Origin: Saccharomycopsis phalli
Lineage: Eukaryota > Ascomycota > Saccharomycetes > Ascoideales > Saccharomycopsidaceae
Direction: 5' to 3'
Length of the DNA: 64,000 bases
Assembly: GCA_020342235.1 (NCBI GenBank)
Contig: CP073214.1
Coordinates: forward strand, 992,001-1,056,000
A program made the position numbers and the translations under genes. The notes below the pieces were generated by a model. It worked only from the letters and a program-made list of their open reading frames with translations. It did not search any database and was not told the origin of the DNA. Shown one piece after another: positions 32,757 to 41,958 of the stretch (position 1 is the stretch's first letter; every line of letters starts with the position of its first letter).

Positions 32757-33216
32757 GCTTTGCAAGAACGCGCAGAAGTAACTTCTTATATAATTTAAGC
32801 GAGTTTTACGGAAATATGAAATTCTCGCCTGTTATCCATCATTGTTGCAATTTAAGAAGGGTGTCTGTCTGCAAGTGCGAGGCGACGCACTTCCTCCAGC
32901 CAAGTAATGCCAATACCAGGTCCCAGTTAGAATGGAAATCTGTTGGTGCATTTTAAATAGTGCCCTGACATTATTTAAAATCAGACTAATATCTGCGCTT
33001 TTTGCAAACAAATTTGAATTGATATTTCCATGATAACACCGAATAGTGTTTCACAAGCTGGCATTCAAATATATATGCATTTCAAAGCATGTCAACAGGC
33101 CAATAAGCAGAAGAGTGATCTGTGGCATCCTATGTTATTACCGAAATGAAATCACTGCCAAAAGAAGCACGACCTACAGATGACTTACATGTGGGAATGT
33201 GTATTGTCAGGTCCAT

Positions 33217-33240
33217 TGACAAGTGTATATGTACTTGTCA
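33217..33240. repeat. Inverted repeat TGACAAGT / ACTTGTCA
   Basis: Perfect 8-bp arms at 33217-33224 and 33233-33240 flank an 8-bp spacer GTATATGT. The half-site TTGTCAG recurs just before it (33204-33210). The layout resembles a binding site for a dimeric regulator; this is inference. Confidence 0.6.
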
Positions 33241-33451
33241 GCTACCTTGCCTAAACCTTGATCGGAAAAAATTATCAGGGCCTTTCTCTTTAGTATAAAA
33301 GTAATTATAATTTGCAAATTCCGTACGACTATTTATTTGCTATTGCCATTTTTCAGGAGCATTTACTGGTACTGTGATATGTGCAGAAAAACCATGCAAG
33401 ATTATAGGCTGTCTTCGTCTGGAACCTGTGACAATTTCTCAGAACATTCGG

Positions 33452-33474
33452 AGCTGCTTACATTATAAGCAGCT
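33452..33474. repeat. Inverted repeat AGCTGCTTA / TAAGCAGCT
   Basis: Perfect 9-bp arms at 33452-33460 and 33466-33474 with a 5-nt loop CATTA. It could form a hairpin downstream of GMH1 or be an operator for the Myb-like gene. One or two such 9-bp palindromes are expected by chance in 64 kb. Confidence 0.6.
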
Positions 33475-33784
33475 TTCAAACACTTGTTACAGATACTTAA
33501 TATCGGTACCAAAGTCCATGGTAACTCTATCCTTATAAACATTTCATAATATCTTGCCAAATTATCCGTATATTCTATATATCAGGCTCACAATAGACAA
33601 GTTTCAATTGCTATGCAACACAGATATCCATAAACACGTTCCATGCTCGGCTGTCCGGCGATCTGTAACACTCCAATAATTTTTGAACTTTGTTCAATCA
33701 CGACCCACTTCTTCCTCATCTATTAATTAATTTTCATGTCTTGTCTGCTACTATTATAACTGCCTCTATGCACAACACGTATCA

Positions 33785-34807
33785 CTAACTGAAATAACTA
33801 TCCACCATGAATTTTGTCATGTTGAACCCGCCAATACTCAAAACTAGCCACAAAATAATAAATACTGGAATAGGCACGAGAATAAACTCAGTCTTGAACA
33901 AAAACGTCAAGATATTATACCCGTAGAAACTATTGAGGCAATAGTAGGAAAAGGTCACCAAGTACAAAGTGTTTCCCAATAGCCTGCTGAAAAAGTTGTC
34001 GAGAACCAATATAGGCAACATGATAAACTGGATCAAGTATAAGTTTATCCATATTATCAAGAACGAGTTTGCGTGAATATCAAAACAGTATGCCCACTCA
34101 AGTGTTTCATCAGAATACCCGGCTCTTGTGTTTACTTGGAAAAATCCGGTAATTTTATCCACCAAAGTCTTGTTTCCCGGTGCTTCGCTCTCATAGTACA
34201 TGGACTTGCTCTTACGCAAAAATTTGTTCACCAAGAACCAGTTCACAGTTGCAACCAATAATCCAATCAAGTAAAAATCCACAATCACCATATATAAAAT
34301 AAGTCTTAAAATCCCAAGGAAGGTAAGGCCATAGGTGATTCCCCAGGCAATAGCACTGATGGTGAGGAACAAGGATATGAGGATAATGAACGACGGATCA
34401 TCCCGGTGGTAGTAGTTCTTGGTGTACTTGTGATAGTATAAACTCTTGTACACTTTCTTTGGCGAGACAATCAAGTAAAAGATTTCCCATATAGACTTGT
34501 CAAAATCCAACGTAGGAGGCTTCAAAATACGCTTAAAAAAGACAGGCACTTTAAACCGGAAGAAACGAGCAGCATTTCTTGCCGGACCCTTAAAGAAACC
34601 ACTTCTTTGTGCATACCCTTCACTGTAGGGATTATTGGAAGCTTGGTACTTGAACGAGTTTTGCTTTCTGAAATTGGAATACGACGATGATGCCACAGAC
34701 TGCGGACCCTGATGTCTCGGAATGTTGTTGGAAAACGACGAATAATTGACCGAGTCAATCGAACTTCGTCCACCGCTCCCGGATATTATCTCATTATTCT
34801 CGGCCAT
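33785..34807 (-). CDS. GMH1: UNC-50 family Golgi membrane protein Gmh1
   Basis: 340 aa. A disordered N-terminus of about 85 residues precedes the UNC-50 core, which starts FFKRILKPPTLDFDKSIWEI and continues FYLIVSPKKVYKSLYYHKYT, the family signature. About five membrane segments follow (FIILISLFLTISAIAWGITY, LRLILYMVIVDFYLIGLLVA, FLIIWINLYLIQFIMLPILV, YLVTFSYYCLNSFYGYNILT, FILVPIPVFIILWLVLSIGG). Yeast Gmh1 is a Golgi protein that interacts with the Arf GEF Gea1. The start is the ATG at 34807. Confidence 0.9.
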   Translation of the reverse strand: MAENNEIISGSGGRSSIDSVNYSSFSNNIPRHQGPQSVASSSYSNFRKQNSFKYQASNNPYSEGYAQRSGFFKGPARNAARFFRFKVPVFFKRILKPPTLDFDKSIWEIFYLIVSPKKVYKSLYYHKYTKNYYHRDDPSFIILISLFLTISAIAWGITYGLTFLGILRLILYMVIVDFYLIGLLVATVNWFLVNKFLRKSKSMYYESEAPGNKTLVDKITGFFQVNTRAGYSDETLEWAYCFDIHANSFLIIWINLYLIQFIMLPILVLDNFFSRLLGNTLYLVTFSYYCLNSFYGYNILTFLFKTEFILVPIPVFIILWLVLSIGGFNMTKFMVDSYFS

Positions 34808-34853
34808 GGTTGAGGTACATTGGCTACGTAGTGTCTATTTAATACGTTCGCGA

Positions 34854-34861
34854 TCACGTGC
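34854..34861. promoter_or_regulatory. CACGTG site between GMH1 and LEO1
   Basis: TCACGTGC lies 47 bp upstream of the GMH1 ATG in a 117-bp spacer. It is a Cbf1-type E-box core; use is unproven. Confidence 0.35.
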
Positions 34862-34924
34862 ACAGCGCACCTACATGACTGTAGTGAACATTGATTAATC
34901 TACAGGCCTACTTGGGCAACTAAA

Positions 34925-36106
34925 CTATTCCTCATCATCGTCATCTGCAATCACACGCCGTCTCTTTCGTCTGATATTCTGCTCCTCTTCGTCGTCTTCC
35001 TGCTCTTCATATTCGTCCTCGTTGGTCTCTCCCATCTCTCGGTACTTCTCCATGCCAGTCTCCTTCAACCTGTTCAATCTCTCTGACCGATCCAAATCGT
35101 CCTCCTCATCATCATTGATGATATCTTCATCATCCTCAGCAACAAAGTCATCATCATCCTCCTCGTCAAAGTATCCTCCTTTTGGCTTACTACCTGCAAC
35201 TTCACTGACCGCTTCTTCTTCCGCATCCTCATTAAAAGTGCTGTAGTATCCTGGGTCACGAGGTCTGCGCTTCTCAAGTCTCTCTTCTTCTTGTAGTCTC
35301 TTCTGTTCAAGCCTCTTCTGGAGTCGAATCGCTTCTCCTTCTTCTTTCTCACGACGTTTAAGTGCCTCTTCCGGATCTTCCTCCATTATTGCTCGGCTTA
35401 CCGTATCGTTCTTGGAATTCTTTGTTTTGATGTAGTTGGTGAGTCGACGGTGGATTTCCGAATTCGTCGAAGAAGGAATCAATTTCATGTTCTTGCCAAA
35501 GATCGCCCCCGTTTGGAAAATCTCCAAGTCATTGTGCCGAACGGTCAAAAAGTGATCCGTCGTTGGATTCCGCACTACATCGAAAATTTCCCCGCCCAAT
35601 TTTAACGATAACGACCCATCCAGCCATTCAACAAAATGCGCGTTACTTTGTTTATAAACATCGTCCCCAATCTTATTGTATCTCCACCTTATAACGTTCT
35701 CTGCAAACAACTTCTCCATCATTCGGTCTTCTATACTGAAATGTTCTTTTTCCATAATAGATTCCTTGAATGCAGGGGCGTCAAATGGAAGGGCATCAAT
35801 GTTCAAGAAGGCAGGCAAAGTTAAGTAATACGTTCCATCCACTGGAGAACTATTTGGGTGCTTAGCCATATCCAAGTCTATCGAATTCAACTCCCGCGTC
35901 TCCAGCTCGTCCTCATCCTCGTCCTCCGGTATTTGGTCTACATCATCCTCTTCAATTGACCTTGTACCTCCGGCTCTAATAGGCTGATCATCTTCACTAT
36001 CATCACCAAACAAGTCATCCATATCCTCATTAACTTCCTCATCACCAGCACCTGTATCTTCATTCAACTCTTTCAATTCTTCTCGAACAGCTTCTTCCTC
36101 TGACAT
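34925..36106 (-). CDS. LEO1: Paf1 complex subunit Leo1
   Basis: 393 aa subunit of the Paf1 elongation complex acting with RNA polymerase II. The start MSEEEAVREELKELNED at 36106 is chosen over an open frame reaching 36184, which lacks family similarity. The N-terminus is strongly acidic; the Leo1 core (about 75-250) has LPAFLNIDALPFDAPAF, VIRWRYNKIGDDVYKQSNAH and SLSLKLGGEIFDV; the C-terminus is a charged coiled region with RLQKRLEQKRLQEEERLEKR and several D/E runs (RRRVIADDDDEE at the end). This composition is typical of Leo1. It lies downstream of AIM3 on the same strand. Confidence 0.93.
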   Translation of the reverse strand: MSEEEAVREELKELNEDTGAGDEEVNEDMDDLFGDDSEDDQPIRAGGTRSIEEDDVDQIPEDEDEDELETRELNSIDLDMAKHPNSSPVDGTYYLTLPAFLNIDALPFDAPAFKESIMEKEHFSIEDRMMEKLFAENVIRWRYNKIGDDVYKQSNAHFVEWLDGSLSLKLGGEIFDVVRNPTTDHFLTVRHNDLEIFQTGAIFGKNMKLIPSSTNSEIHRRLTNYIKTKNSKNDTVSRAIMEEDPEEALKRREKEEGEAIRLQKRLEQKRLQEEERLEKRRPRDPGYYSTFNEDAEEEAVSEVAGSKPKGGYFDEEDDDDFVAEDDEDIINDDEEDDLDRSERLNRLKETGMEKYREMGETNEDEYEEQEDDEEEQNIRRKRRRVIADDDDEE

Positions 36107-36252
36107 TTTGTTATTATGTATTATTCTCTGGCAAAGTTGAAATACACATCGATAGTTACCCGGAGAGCAATTTTCCAATAACACGATTCTACACTATATA
36201 TGATAATTCAAAACATTCGATAAAATATACCAAATTGGTTCATTGTGGGTCT

Positions 36253-38928
36253 TCACATATTCTCCAAGTCACCAGCCCAACTGCTGTAAATAGGTCTGAA
36301 AATATGAATCTCTCCTTCGTAAAAATCTTTCAAGCCCACATTACCTATAGCCACGTTTTTTATGTTATTTACATTTTGATGAGCGATAACAAAACTTGAG
36401 CTTAAAAGATCTTGTGTTTCATTATCAGACTCCAATACCACAGCAGTGTGATGTGGCATTCCAACCCGCTCTTCTCTAGTTGGCGACTTGAAAACCACCA
36501 GCTTGTATTGAATGATATCTCCTCTGCGCACGGTATCCAATTGCTCTGAACGTACTATTATGCCATTACTCTTTGTTAGAGTCACTAATTCTACTCCATG
36601 AATGTATCCAGAGCTGACAAATGCGTGATTTCCACAGCCTTTTTGCAAGGCAAATTTAGCCAAGTCCCAGCATTCACCAGTGCCAACTTTTTGTCCCAAT
36701 TTGTTCTCAGACCAGCTTGCAACGTGCGACCCAAACTTTTCAGAGGCGTCGATTAGTTCTGGTTGAGAAGGATTCTCAGGTGGTGCGTAATCTTTCCTTT
36801 CCACGGTAACAGTCTTGAGAAGCATAACAATATTGCTTGCGGAGATACTGTTGTCATATTTGATTGTAATTTTCGCACGGGAAAGATCGGAGAATCGGGC
36901 ATTAACAGACCGCGTTGCATCGGAGCCCTGGATAATCATGCTTGTATTGTAGTTATCAAAGCATGCAGGCATCTTGAGCGACATATCAGTAAACCAAGCA
37001 GTATTCAACTCTAGGTCTAAATCACGCGGCTTCCATGTAGAACCTTTTGGCGATGCTGTAGAGGCACTCACTTTTCTAGAAGGAGGTGCACGAGGAGGTA
37101 ACGGCATGGCTTTTCTTTCATAAGTGTTTCTGGAAGCAGGTGGCGGTGGGGGAGTTTTAATAGATGGCTCTATTTCTTGTCGGGGTTTGACTGGTGTTAG
37201 TATTTGCATTTCTTGTTTAGCCTGGGCATTGGGTCTAGGCACTAGTTTTGGTTTTGATTTGACTTCCGGCATTGTCTTAATCTCTGGTTTTGTCTTAATC
37301 TCTGGTTTTGTCTTAATCTCTGGTTTTGTCTTAATCTCTGGTTTTGTCTTAATCTCTGGTTTTGTCTTAATCTCTGGTTTTGTCTTAATCTCTGGTTTTG
37401 TCTTAATCTCTGGTTTTGTCTTAATCTCTGGTTTTGTCTTAATCTCTGGTTTTGTCTTAATCTCTGGTTTTGCCTTGATCTCTGGTCTTGTCTTGATCTT
37501 TGGTTTTGGCTTGATCTCTGGTTTTGCTTTAACGTCATGCTTAGCCTTCAATTCAAGCATCAATTCCGAGTTAGCTCCTGCTATCTGCGACACTTCTGCG
37601 TGTGTTTCTTGCTGTTTCCGTGGCGCAGGTATAGCTTTTGGTTTATTCCGTGGAGCTACCGGAGGAGGATTCTTTATCGCAGTTTCATATGAAGGAAGAC
37701 TTGGGCTAGTTGACTTGTGAACTTCGTCTTTGAGAGTCTTAGTAGACGGCCGAGGAGGTTTGGCCGGTTGCATGACTGGTGTTTCAACAGGTGTCTTTGC
37801 CGAAACCTTTAGAGACAGCTTTGTGTCCAGTATAGTCAATTTTTCATCCGTTTCCGCGACCAAATCTGCCTCTGTCGAATAAGTTCTTCTCTTTGTAAAA
37901 GTGAAGGCTTCACCCACAGGTACGCTCTCTATTTTTGTACTTTTAGCAGGGCCAGACGACGATGATTTTTTATAGGCCTTTGGCGGGGCTGCAAATATAT
38001 CAACAGTTGCTTTTACCGGTTCAGTAATCAGGTCGCTGCCTTTTAACTGGGGCGAAGGCTGGGTAGTTGGTTCTAATCCATGAGTTCTCGGAGGAGGCAC
38101 AACCGCCTTTTGGTTGGATATTGGCATACTAGACTGGATATCCAAAGGGGAAGAAGAAACAGTCTTGGTACGACTAGGAAGCGGTGGGCCCTGGTCACTA
38201 TCAGCCGACTTGCCTCTGGATTTGTTGATAGGAGGCGGTGAGAAAGACTTAGCATCTGCCATTGGTAGGCCGACATTGGAAGTCAATGACGAATTGGAGG
38301 AGCCAGAAGCATGTGGCGGAAGTGGCACTGCGGCTCTCGTGTACAGCATTGGAGTGACTTGAGGACTCATTTCGACAGGGGTGGTGGCCTGAGTAGTGGC
38401 TTGCGGCGAAGTAGCCTTGAACTGAGCCAACATGTTTCTTGCAGGAAGCGGAGGCCGTTGTTCTGGCTGATTCTTGGGGTTCAACTGGTCCCGTCTCTGC
38501 TGGAGAAGTTGTAAAGACAGAAGAGGCTGGGTTGTTGAGACTTCCTCCTCCAATGATATTTGCTGTTGAGAATTCAGAAGCGGCAAAGATTGATCGGTCT
38601 CCTGCTGCTCATTTACCCCATGTTTCTGTTGTAGCTGCTGCAAGGCTATCTCCTTTACAGGCTGTTCCGGTTGAGCCAGCTGTCCGTTGATAGTTCTTCG
38701 AGGCGGAGGAGCAAACGTCGTTGCGTTTTGAGGTCGGCTTATAGATGCCACGGTGCTACTACTTGTCAGCTTGCCACCTCTATCGGCGTTTATTTGATTT
38801 TCTCGCGCTTTTTTAACCGCGTTTATTCCAGCCTTGCCCACAAAGACGGTGCCTTTGCCGGCACCTTTTATGGTGGCTATACTAGCCTTTTTAAGCGTAC
38901 CTTTGTTATTATTCCAGAACTCAGACAT
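36253..38928 (-). CDS. AIM3: Actin-patch protein Aim3 (Bbc1/Aim3 family)
   Basis: 891 aa. The N-terminus MSEFWNNNKGTLKKASIATI matches the Aim3 start (FWDNNK in S. cerevisiae). A long disordered proline-rich region holds many SH3-ligand-like motifs (APPPRR, RPPLPARN, PPLPSRT, PPPPPASR, MPLPPRAPPSRK). An 18-bp minisatellite encodes KPEIKT repeats (about residues 467-552). The C-terminal ~250 residues form the Bbc1/Aim3 C-terminal domain, with GTGECWDLAKFALQKGCGNH, DIIQYKLVVFKS and HHTAVVLE, the Cys and His arrangement of that papain-like fold. Aim3 inhibits barbed-end actin growth at cortical patches with Rvs167. Confidence 0.88.
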   Translation of the reverse strand: MSEFWNNNKGTLKKASIATIKGAGKGTVFVGKAGINAVKKARENQINADRGGKLTSSSTVASISRPQNATTFAPPPRRTINGQLAQPEQPVKEIALQQLQQKHGVNEQQETDQSLPLLNSQQQISLEEEVSTTQPLLSLQLLQQRRDQLNPKNQPEQRPPLPARNMLAQFKATSPQATTQATTPVEMSPQVTPMLYTRAAVPLPPHASGSSNSSLTSNVGLPMADAKSFSPPPINKSRGKSADSDQGPPLPSRTKTVSSSPLDIQSSMPISNQKAVVPPPRTHGLEPTTQPSPQLKGSDLITEPVKATVDIFAAPPKAYKKSSSSGPAKSTKIESVPVGEAFTFTKRRTYSTEADLVAETDEKLTILDTKLSLKVSAKTPVETPVMQPAKPPRPSTKTLKDEVHKSTSPSLPSYETAIKNPPPVAPRNKPKAIPAPRKQQETHAEVSQIAGANSELMLELKAKHDVKAKPEIKPKPKIKTRPEIKAKPEIKTKPEIKTKPEIKTKPEIKTKPEIKTKPEIKTKPEIKTKPEIKTKPEIKTKPEIKTKPEIKTMPEVKSKPKLVPRPNAQAKQEMQILTPVKPRQEIEPSIKTPPPPPASRNTYERKAMPLPPRAPPSRKVSASTASPKGSTWKPRDLDLELNTAWFTDMSLKMPACFDNYNTSMIIQGSDATRSVNARFSDLSRAKITIKYDNSISASNIVMLLKTVTVERKDYAPPENPSQPELIDASEKFGSHVASWSENKLGQKVGTGECWDLAKFALQKGCGNHAFVSSGYIHGVELVTLTKSNGIIVRSEQLDTVRRGDIIQYKLVVFKSPTREERVGMPHHTAVVLESDNETQDLLSSSFVIAHQNVNNIKNVAIGNVGLKDFYEGEIHIFRPIYSSWAGDLENM
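37273..37527 (-). repeat. 18-bp coding minisatellite in AIM3 (KPEIKT)n
   Basis: The plus-strand unit CTTAATCTCTGGTTTTGT repeats from 37276. Ten units are identical and the eleventh differs at one base; three diverged units continue to 37527, and one poorly matching copy lies before 37276. The protein reads eleven perfect KPEIKT hexapeptides flanked by RPEIKA, KPKIKT, KPEIKP and MPEVKS. The near identity of the core units implies recent expansion or homogenisation, and copy number should vary between strains. Confidence 0.95.
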
Positions 38929-39018
38929 TGGCCTGCCAAGAATCGTGGCCGAGTGTACCGTTCTAATAGTGTACTTTCTTGATGAGTAATCAATACGTAA
39001 TCATACTACAGTAGTAAA

Positions 39019-39819
39019 TCATATCTTGGCTTGGGCATACAAAGATGCCAATACTTCATATACCGTTTGTCGGTTCAAATCGTTATAAAACATTATAGAA
39101 TTACTTGTGTCGCATAGGAGGATCAAACTGCCTGTGTTGATTCGCCCGATACGCAATTCTTTCAAGTTAATGGCCATGGTCTGTTGTATGTAAGTCATCA
39201 AGTCCTCCGTAAGGTTATGGCCAAATTTCTTTAATTCCAGCGACTCGAATTCTAACAGGATACTGTTCAAACTGCCCACTCCCGGCTTGAATGTTATACT
39301 CAAGTCGCTTATTAGTTCTTGGTTGTAATGTGTATTTATTAGCTCAAATAAAAATGGTGTTTTTAGTTTCAATGGCCGAATAATCAGACACCTTCCCAAC
39401 CGACGCTCGCACCACCTAAGAAAATACTTTAAAATCGTCTTATACCGGGTCTTCACTAGCAATAACGTCATGGGCTGGTCCGCTTGAACAAACACAAACC
39501 CTTGGCTTTTGGTCTCGTGTGGAAATCGAATTACTAGATACGATATCACGTACTCAATGTTATTCTGGTCTATAGTCTGTTGTCGAAAACTGAGACGTAT
39601 CTGATTTTTAACTTCTGACCAGTTCACAGCATCATTATCCAAGTTCTTGTGTATTGTACTGATGATCGAGCTATTGTTTATGTCGATCAAGGCCTGCGTG
39701 AATATCAGCTTCAACTGGTCATTAAAGGGAGAGTCGAGACTAAATAACTGACTCTCCAACCTGGATATTCCTGAACACTTATATATCCTGAATAAATGAT
39801 TGTACAATGCTTTGGACAT
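39019..39819 (-). CDS. Possible inner-kinetochore CENP-L / Iml3-like protein
   Basis: 266 aa, start ATG at 39819. Not firmly recognised. The order of elements parallels S. cerevisiae Iml3 (245 aa): a short strand ending in hydrophobics (TLLLVKTRY), a helix with a Trp before a basic run (YKTILKYFLRWCERRLGRCL), a strand (IIRPLKL), FELINTHY, a later strand ILLEFESLELKKFG, and a C-terminal pair (LKELRIGRINTGSLILLCDT, then a final helix TVYEVLASLYAQ). Iml3/CENP-L pairs with Chl4/CENP-N in the constitutive centromere network. This is pattern matching from memory and may be wrong; the gene itself is well supported by length and isolation. Confidence 0.6.
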   Translation of the reverse strand: MSKALYNHLFRIYKCSGISRLESQLFSLDSPFNDQLKLIFTQALIDINNSSIISTIHKNLDNDAVNWSEVKNQIRLSFRQQTIDQNNIEYVISYLVIRFPHETKSQGFVFVQADQPMTLLLVKTRYKTILKYFLRWCERRLGRCLIIRPLKLKTPFLFELINTHYNQELISDLSITFKPGVGSLNSILLEFESLELKKFGHNLTEDLMTYIQQTMAINLKELRIGRINTGSLILLCDTSNSIMFYNDLNRQTVYEVLASLYAQAKI

Positions 39820-39965
39820 GCTCCAGTGGTATTTGTTTATGTACCAAAATGACGGTTACCTCTGTTTTCCTAGAAAACTTTCGATAGTGGTCAAGAGCCC
39901 GTGGTAAGGAGACTGTTACAGGCATTCTGTCTACAAACATTGACTCAAAATACATTTAAGACTAC

Positions 39966-40520
39966 TTAAGACAAAGACATGATAGCATTGACCATGTCGT
40001 TGTTGTTGTCCTTCAAAGCCTTGACAGCCTTGGCTCTAGAGACATTGGTTTGATCAACCACAATTTGAACGTCTTCTGGATCAATTCCAGTCTCATCGAC
40101 CTCCTCATCAGCATCCTCTTCCTCCTTCTTGTCTTGCAATGAAGCAGCTTGTAAATCAGCAGTGATGGAAGCTGGCGACTTGTCAGCTAAGCCCTCAGCA
40201 GCTTGCACAGATTCAGCAGCATTCTTCAAAACCTCAGGAGAGCTCTCCTTCAATTTGCTTTGAGCCTCAGCAGCCTGCTTATATCTCTCGGCCAAGTTCT
40301 CCAACTTAGCTTCACCAAAAACAATGTAAGTACCAGCAGCAGATCTGTAGACTTCTGGGTGGTCAATTGCATAAACTTGGTTACCCTTTCTCTTGAAAGT
40401 GACTCTGGAGATGGAGTCAATCTTCTTCAAGTTCAACTTGGTAAACAACTTTCTAGCTTTCTTCTCGTTCTTGGAAAAGACGGAAACTTCGGCGCCACTT
40501 GGGATTTCTTCTACAGACAT
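39966..40520 (-). CDS. EGD2: Nascent polypeptide-associated complex alpha subunit
   Basis: 184 aa, cytosolic ribosome-bound chaperone forming NAC with the beta subunit. The NAC domain is at about residues 14-79 (NEKKARKLFTKLNLKKI, RVTFKRKGNQVYAIDHPEVY, TYIVFGEAKLE), followed by an acidic linker and a C-terminal UBA domain (about 143-184: EDVQIVVDQTNVSRAKAVKA, ALKDNNNDMVNAIMSLS). Strong codon bias suits high expression. The full-length start is at 40520. Confidence 0.97.
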   Translation of the reverse strand: MSVEEIPSGAEVSVFSKNEKKARKLFTKLNLKKIDSISRVTFKRKGNQVYAIDHPEVYRSAAGTYIVFGEAKLENLAERYKQAAEAQSKLKESSPEVLKNAAESVQAAEGLADKSPASITADLQAASLQDKKEEEDADEEVDETGIDPEDVQIVVDQTNVSRAKAVKALKDNNNDMVNAIMSLS

Positions 40521-41958
40521 TATAGGTTAATAGTGTGGTGCCCGCTGAAAATTTTCAAACTGGACGTTCAACACTATCACGTGACATACTAATTCCGGGT
40601 AAATGAATATGAGCTGCTCGACAGGGTAACATAGGCCTCGTGAAGAGGCTAGACGCAGTGATTGAAAACAGCATGAAGGCGTATTGGTAAAGTAGAGGGA
40701 TGCAATTCTTGCATAATGAAAAAAGGACAGGGTGAGCGGGTATGAAAATTGGCCCAAGGATGTACATGAGGCCTGGGTTAGACGTAATGTCTGCCATGTA
40801 GTCTAAAGTAAAAGCATCCCCGGTAACATTTGCCTCTTGATCACTCCACATAATATACAGATCGTAAGGATTTTCAGCATTGTTTACATACTTGGCTCCC
40901 AAATTGGTGTGAATGATTGTTTCTCAATACAACTTATGTGAGGGAAAACAGAAGTAGATCAAAATATGGACCAATGTGAGACATAAAACAAACGAAACTT
41001 TAATCCAAGAAAAAAAGACAATATGTTATTAATGAGATGAAGGATTAACTAGTTCGCTATTGTGTTGGACTAAAAAGCAGCCGTGCTAATAATAGGAATG
41101 TTCTACAGGGACAAAATATTATATATTGATACGTGAATACAAGCAAGGGAAATGGGGCTGTAAGCATTGTGGAGTAGAAAACATGCTGTGAAAATACAAG
41201 GCGATAAAAATACCAACAAATCGCAGAGGGAAAAAATAGCGGTGCTGCGTCAGGATTGGATGGAGTGGTTGTCGCTAGAAGGAGGCAGGTCCGCCTGTGC
41301 TGTTGCGCAGAGGTAGTTGTGATTGACAAGATCAACAACTACTAAAATACCTCATACATGTAAGTTCAAACCATGATCCTCAAGTGACCAACTCGTATAT
41401 TTTTCAAGTGATTTTTCAACGATAATTTGAGATGCCATATGGTTGTAAACGTTGCGGCGATTTGATCTCTGTGAGTTTCCAATTTTAGAAATGTGTCCCA
41501 AGTACATGCAAAGTAGGTTCCATAAATCGCGACACCATACTATCATGAGACATTTGCCTAATTGGGTACCCATAGATGGCTCACAGGTAGGTAACCAACA
41601 GCGACAAGTCCCAAAAGTGCCTCGAGGAAATTGATGAGTAATGCAAGTCATCATGTACCTTGAAGCTATTAATTATTGATTTGGCACCGGCCAACTGTTT
41701 GAACTTTTTATTCTTTTACATTAAATACTTGGATATCTTTTTTCCGGTTATATATTTCATCTCTTGAAGTGAAAAATTTTCGTTTTGCTTCTAGCTACAA
41801 GTTATCGAGGTTGACATTGCAATAATAAAGTTTTGACATTGAGTTTGACCAAGACAACCTATTTCATCTGTGAAGCTTGGATTCACATGGTTATACTGTT
41901 CTTTACTGTTATATATATATATATATCACAAAACCAGGTTTGAATACTCCGTTTTACC
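40521..41958. other. 1.4-kb gene-poor divergent spacer EGD2 / PLC
   Basis: No supported gene in 1438 bp. TCACGTGA at 40577-40584 is 57 bp from the EGD2 ATG. The (AT)8 run at 41911-41926 is about 33 bp before the PLC ATG and may serve as its TATA region. Several minus-strand open frames (40555-40902, 41057-41338, 41352-41654) were examined; two start with TTG and none resembles a known protein. No tRNA or snRNA core sequences were recognised. Confidence 0.5.
40577..40584. promoter_or_regulatory. TCACGTGA palindrome upstream of EGD2
   Basis: Perfect 8-bp palindrome with a CACGTG core, the Cbf1-preferred extended site, 57 bp before the EGD2 ATG. The same octamer lies before MRP35 at 57211. In CUG-clade yeasts Cbf1 is associated with translation and respiratory genes (established knowledge); its use here is inferred. 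Confidence 0.45.

Larger units (their letters stand above)
32757..33784. promoter_or_regulatory. Long upstream region of the Myb-like gene
   Basis: 1028 bp between the Myb-like gene and GMH1, both on the minus strand. TTATATAA at 32786-32793 lies about 30 bp before the Myb-like ATG and is a likely TATA element. Two inverted repeats lie further upstream at 33217-33240 and 33452-33474 (separate entries). No ORF or RNA gene was recognised. Confidence 0.5.

Noticed and set aside
37124-37720. Plus-strand frame rich in VLISGF repeats, and a second minus frame rich in RLRQNQ
   Set aside because: Both are other-frame readings of the 18-bp AIM3 minisatellite, which keeps every frame open. The AIM3 frame has a conserved N-terminus and C-terminal domain.
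40555-41338. Minus-strand frames of 115 and 93 codons upstream of EGD2
   Set aside because: They start at TTG, have no family similarity I can see, and show no codon bias. Left as unexplained spacer.
41352-41654. 100-codon minus-strand frame with ATG start
   Set aside because: Cys/Trp-rich composition and no recognisable domain; most likely chance. Not excluded without RNA data.
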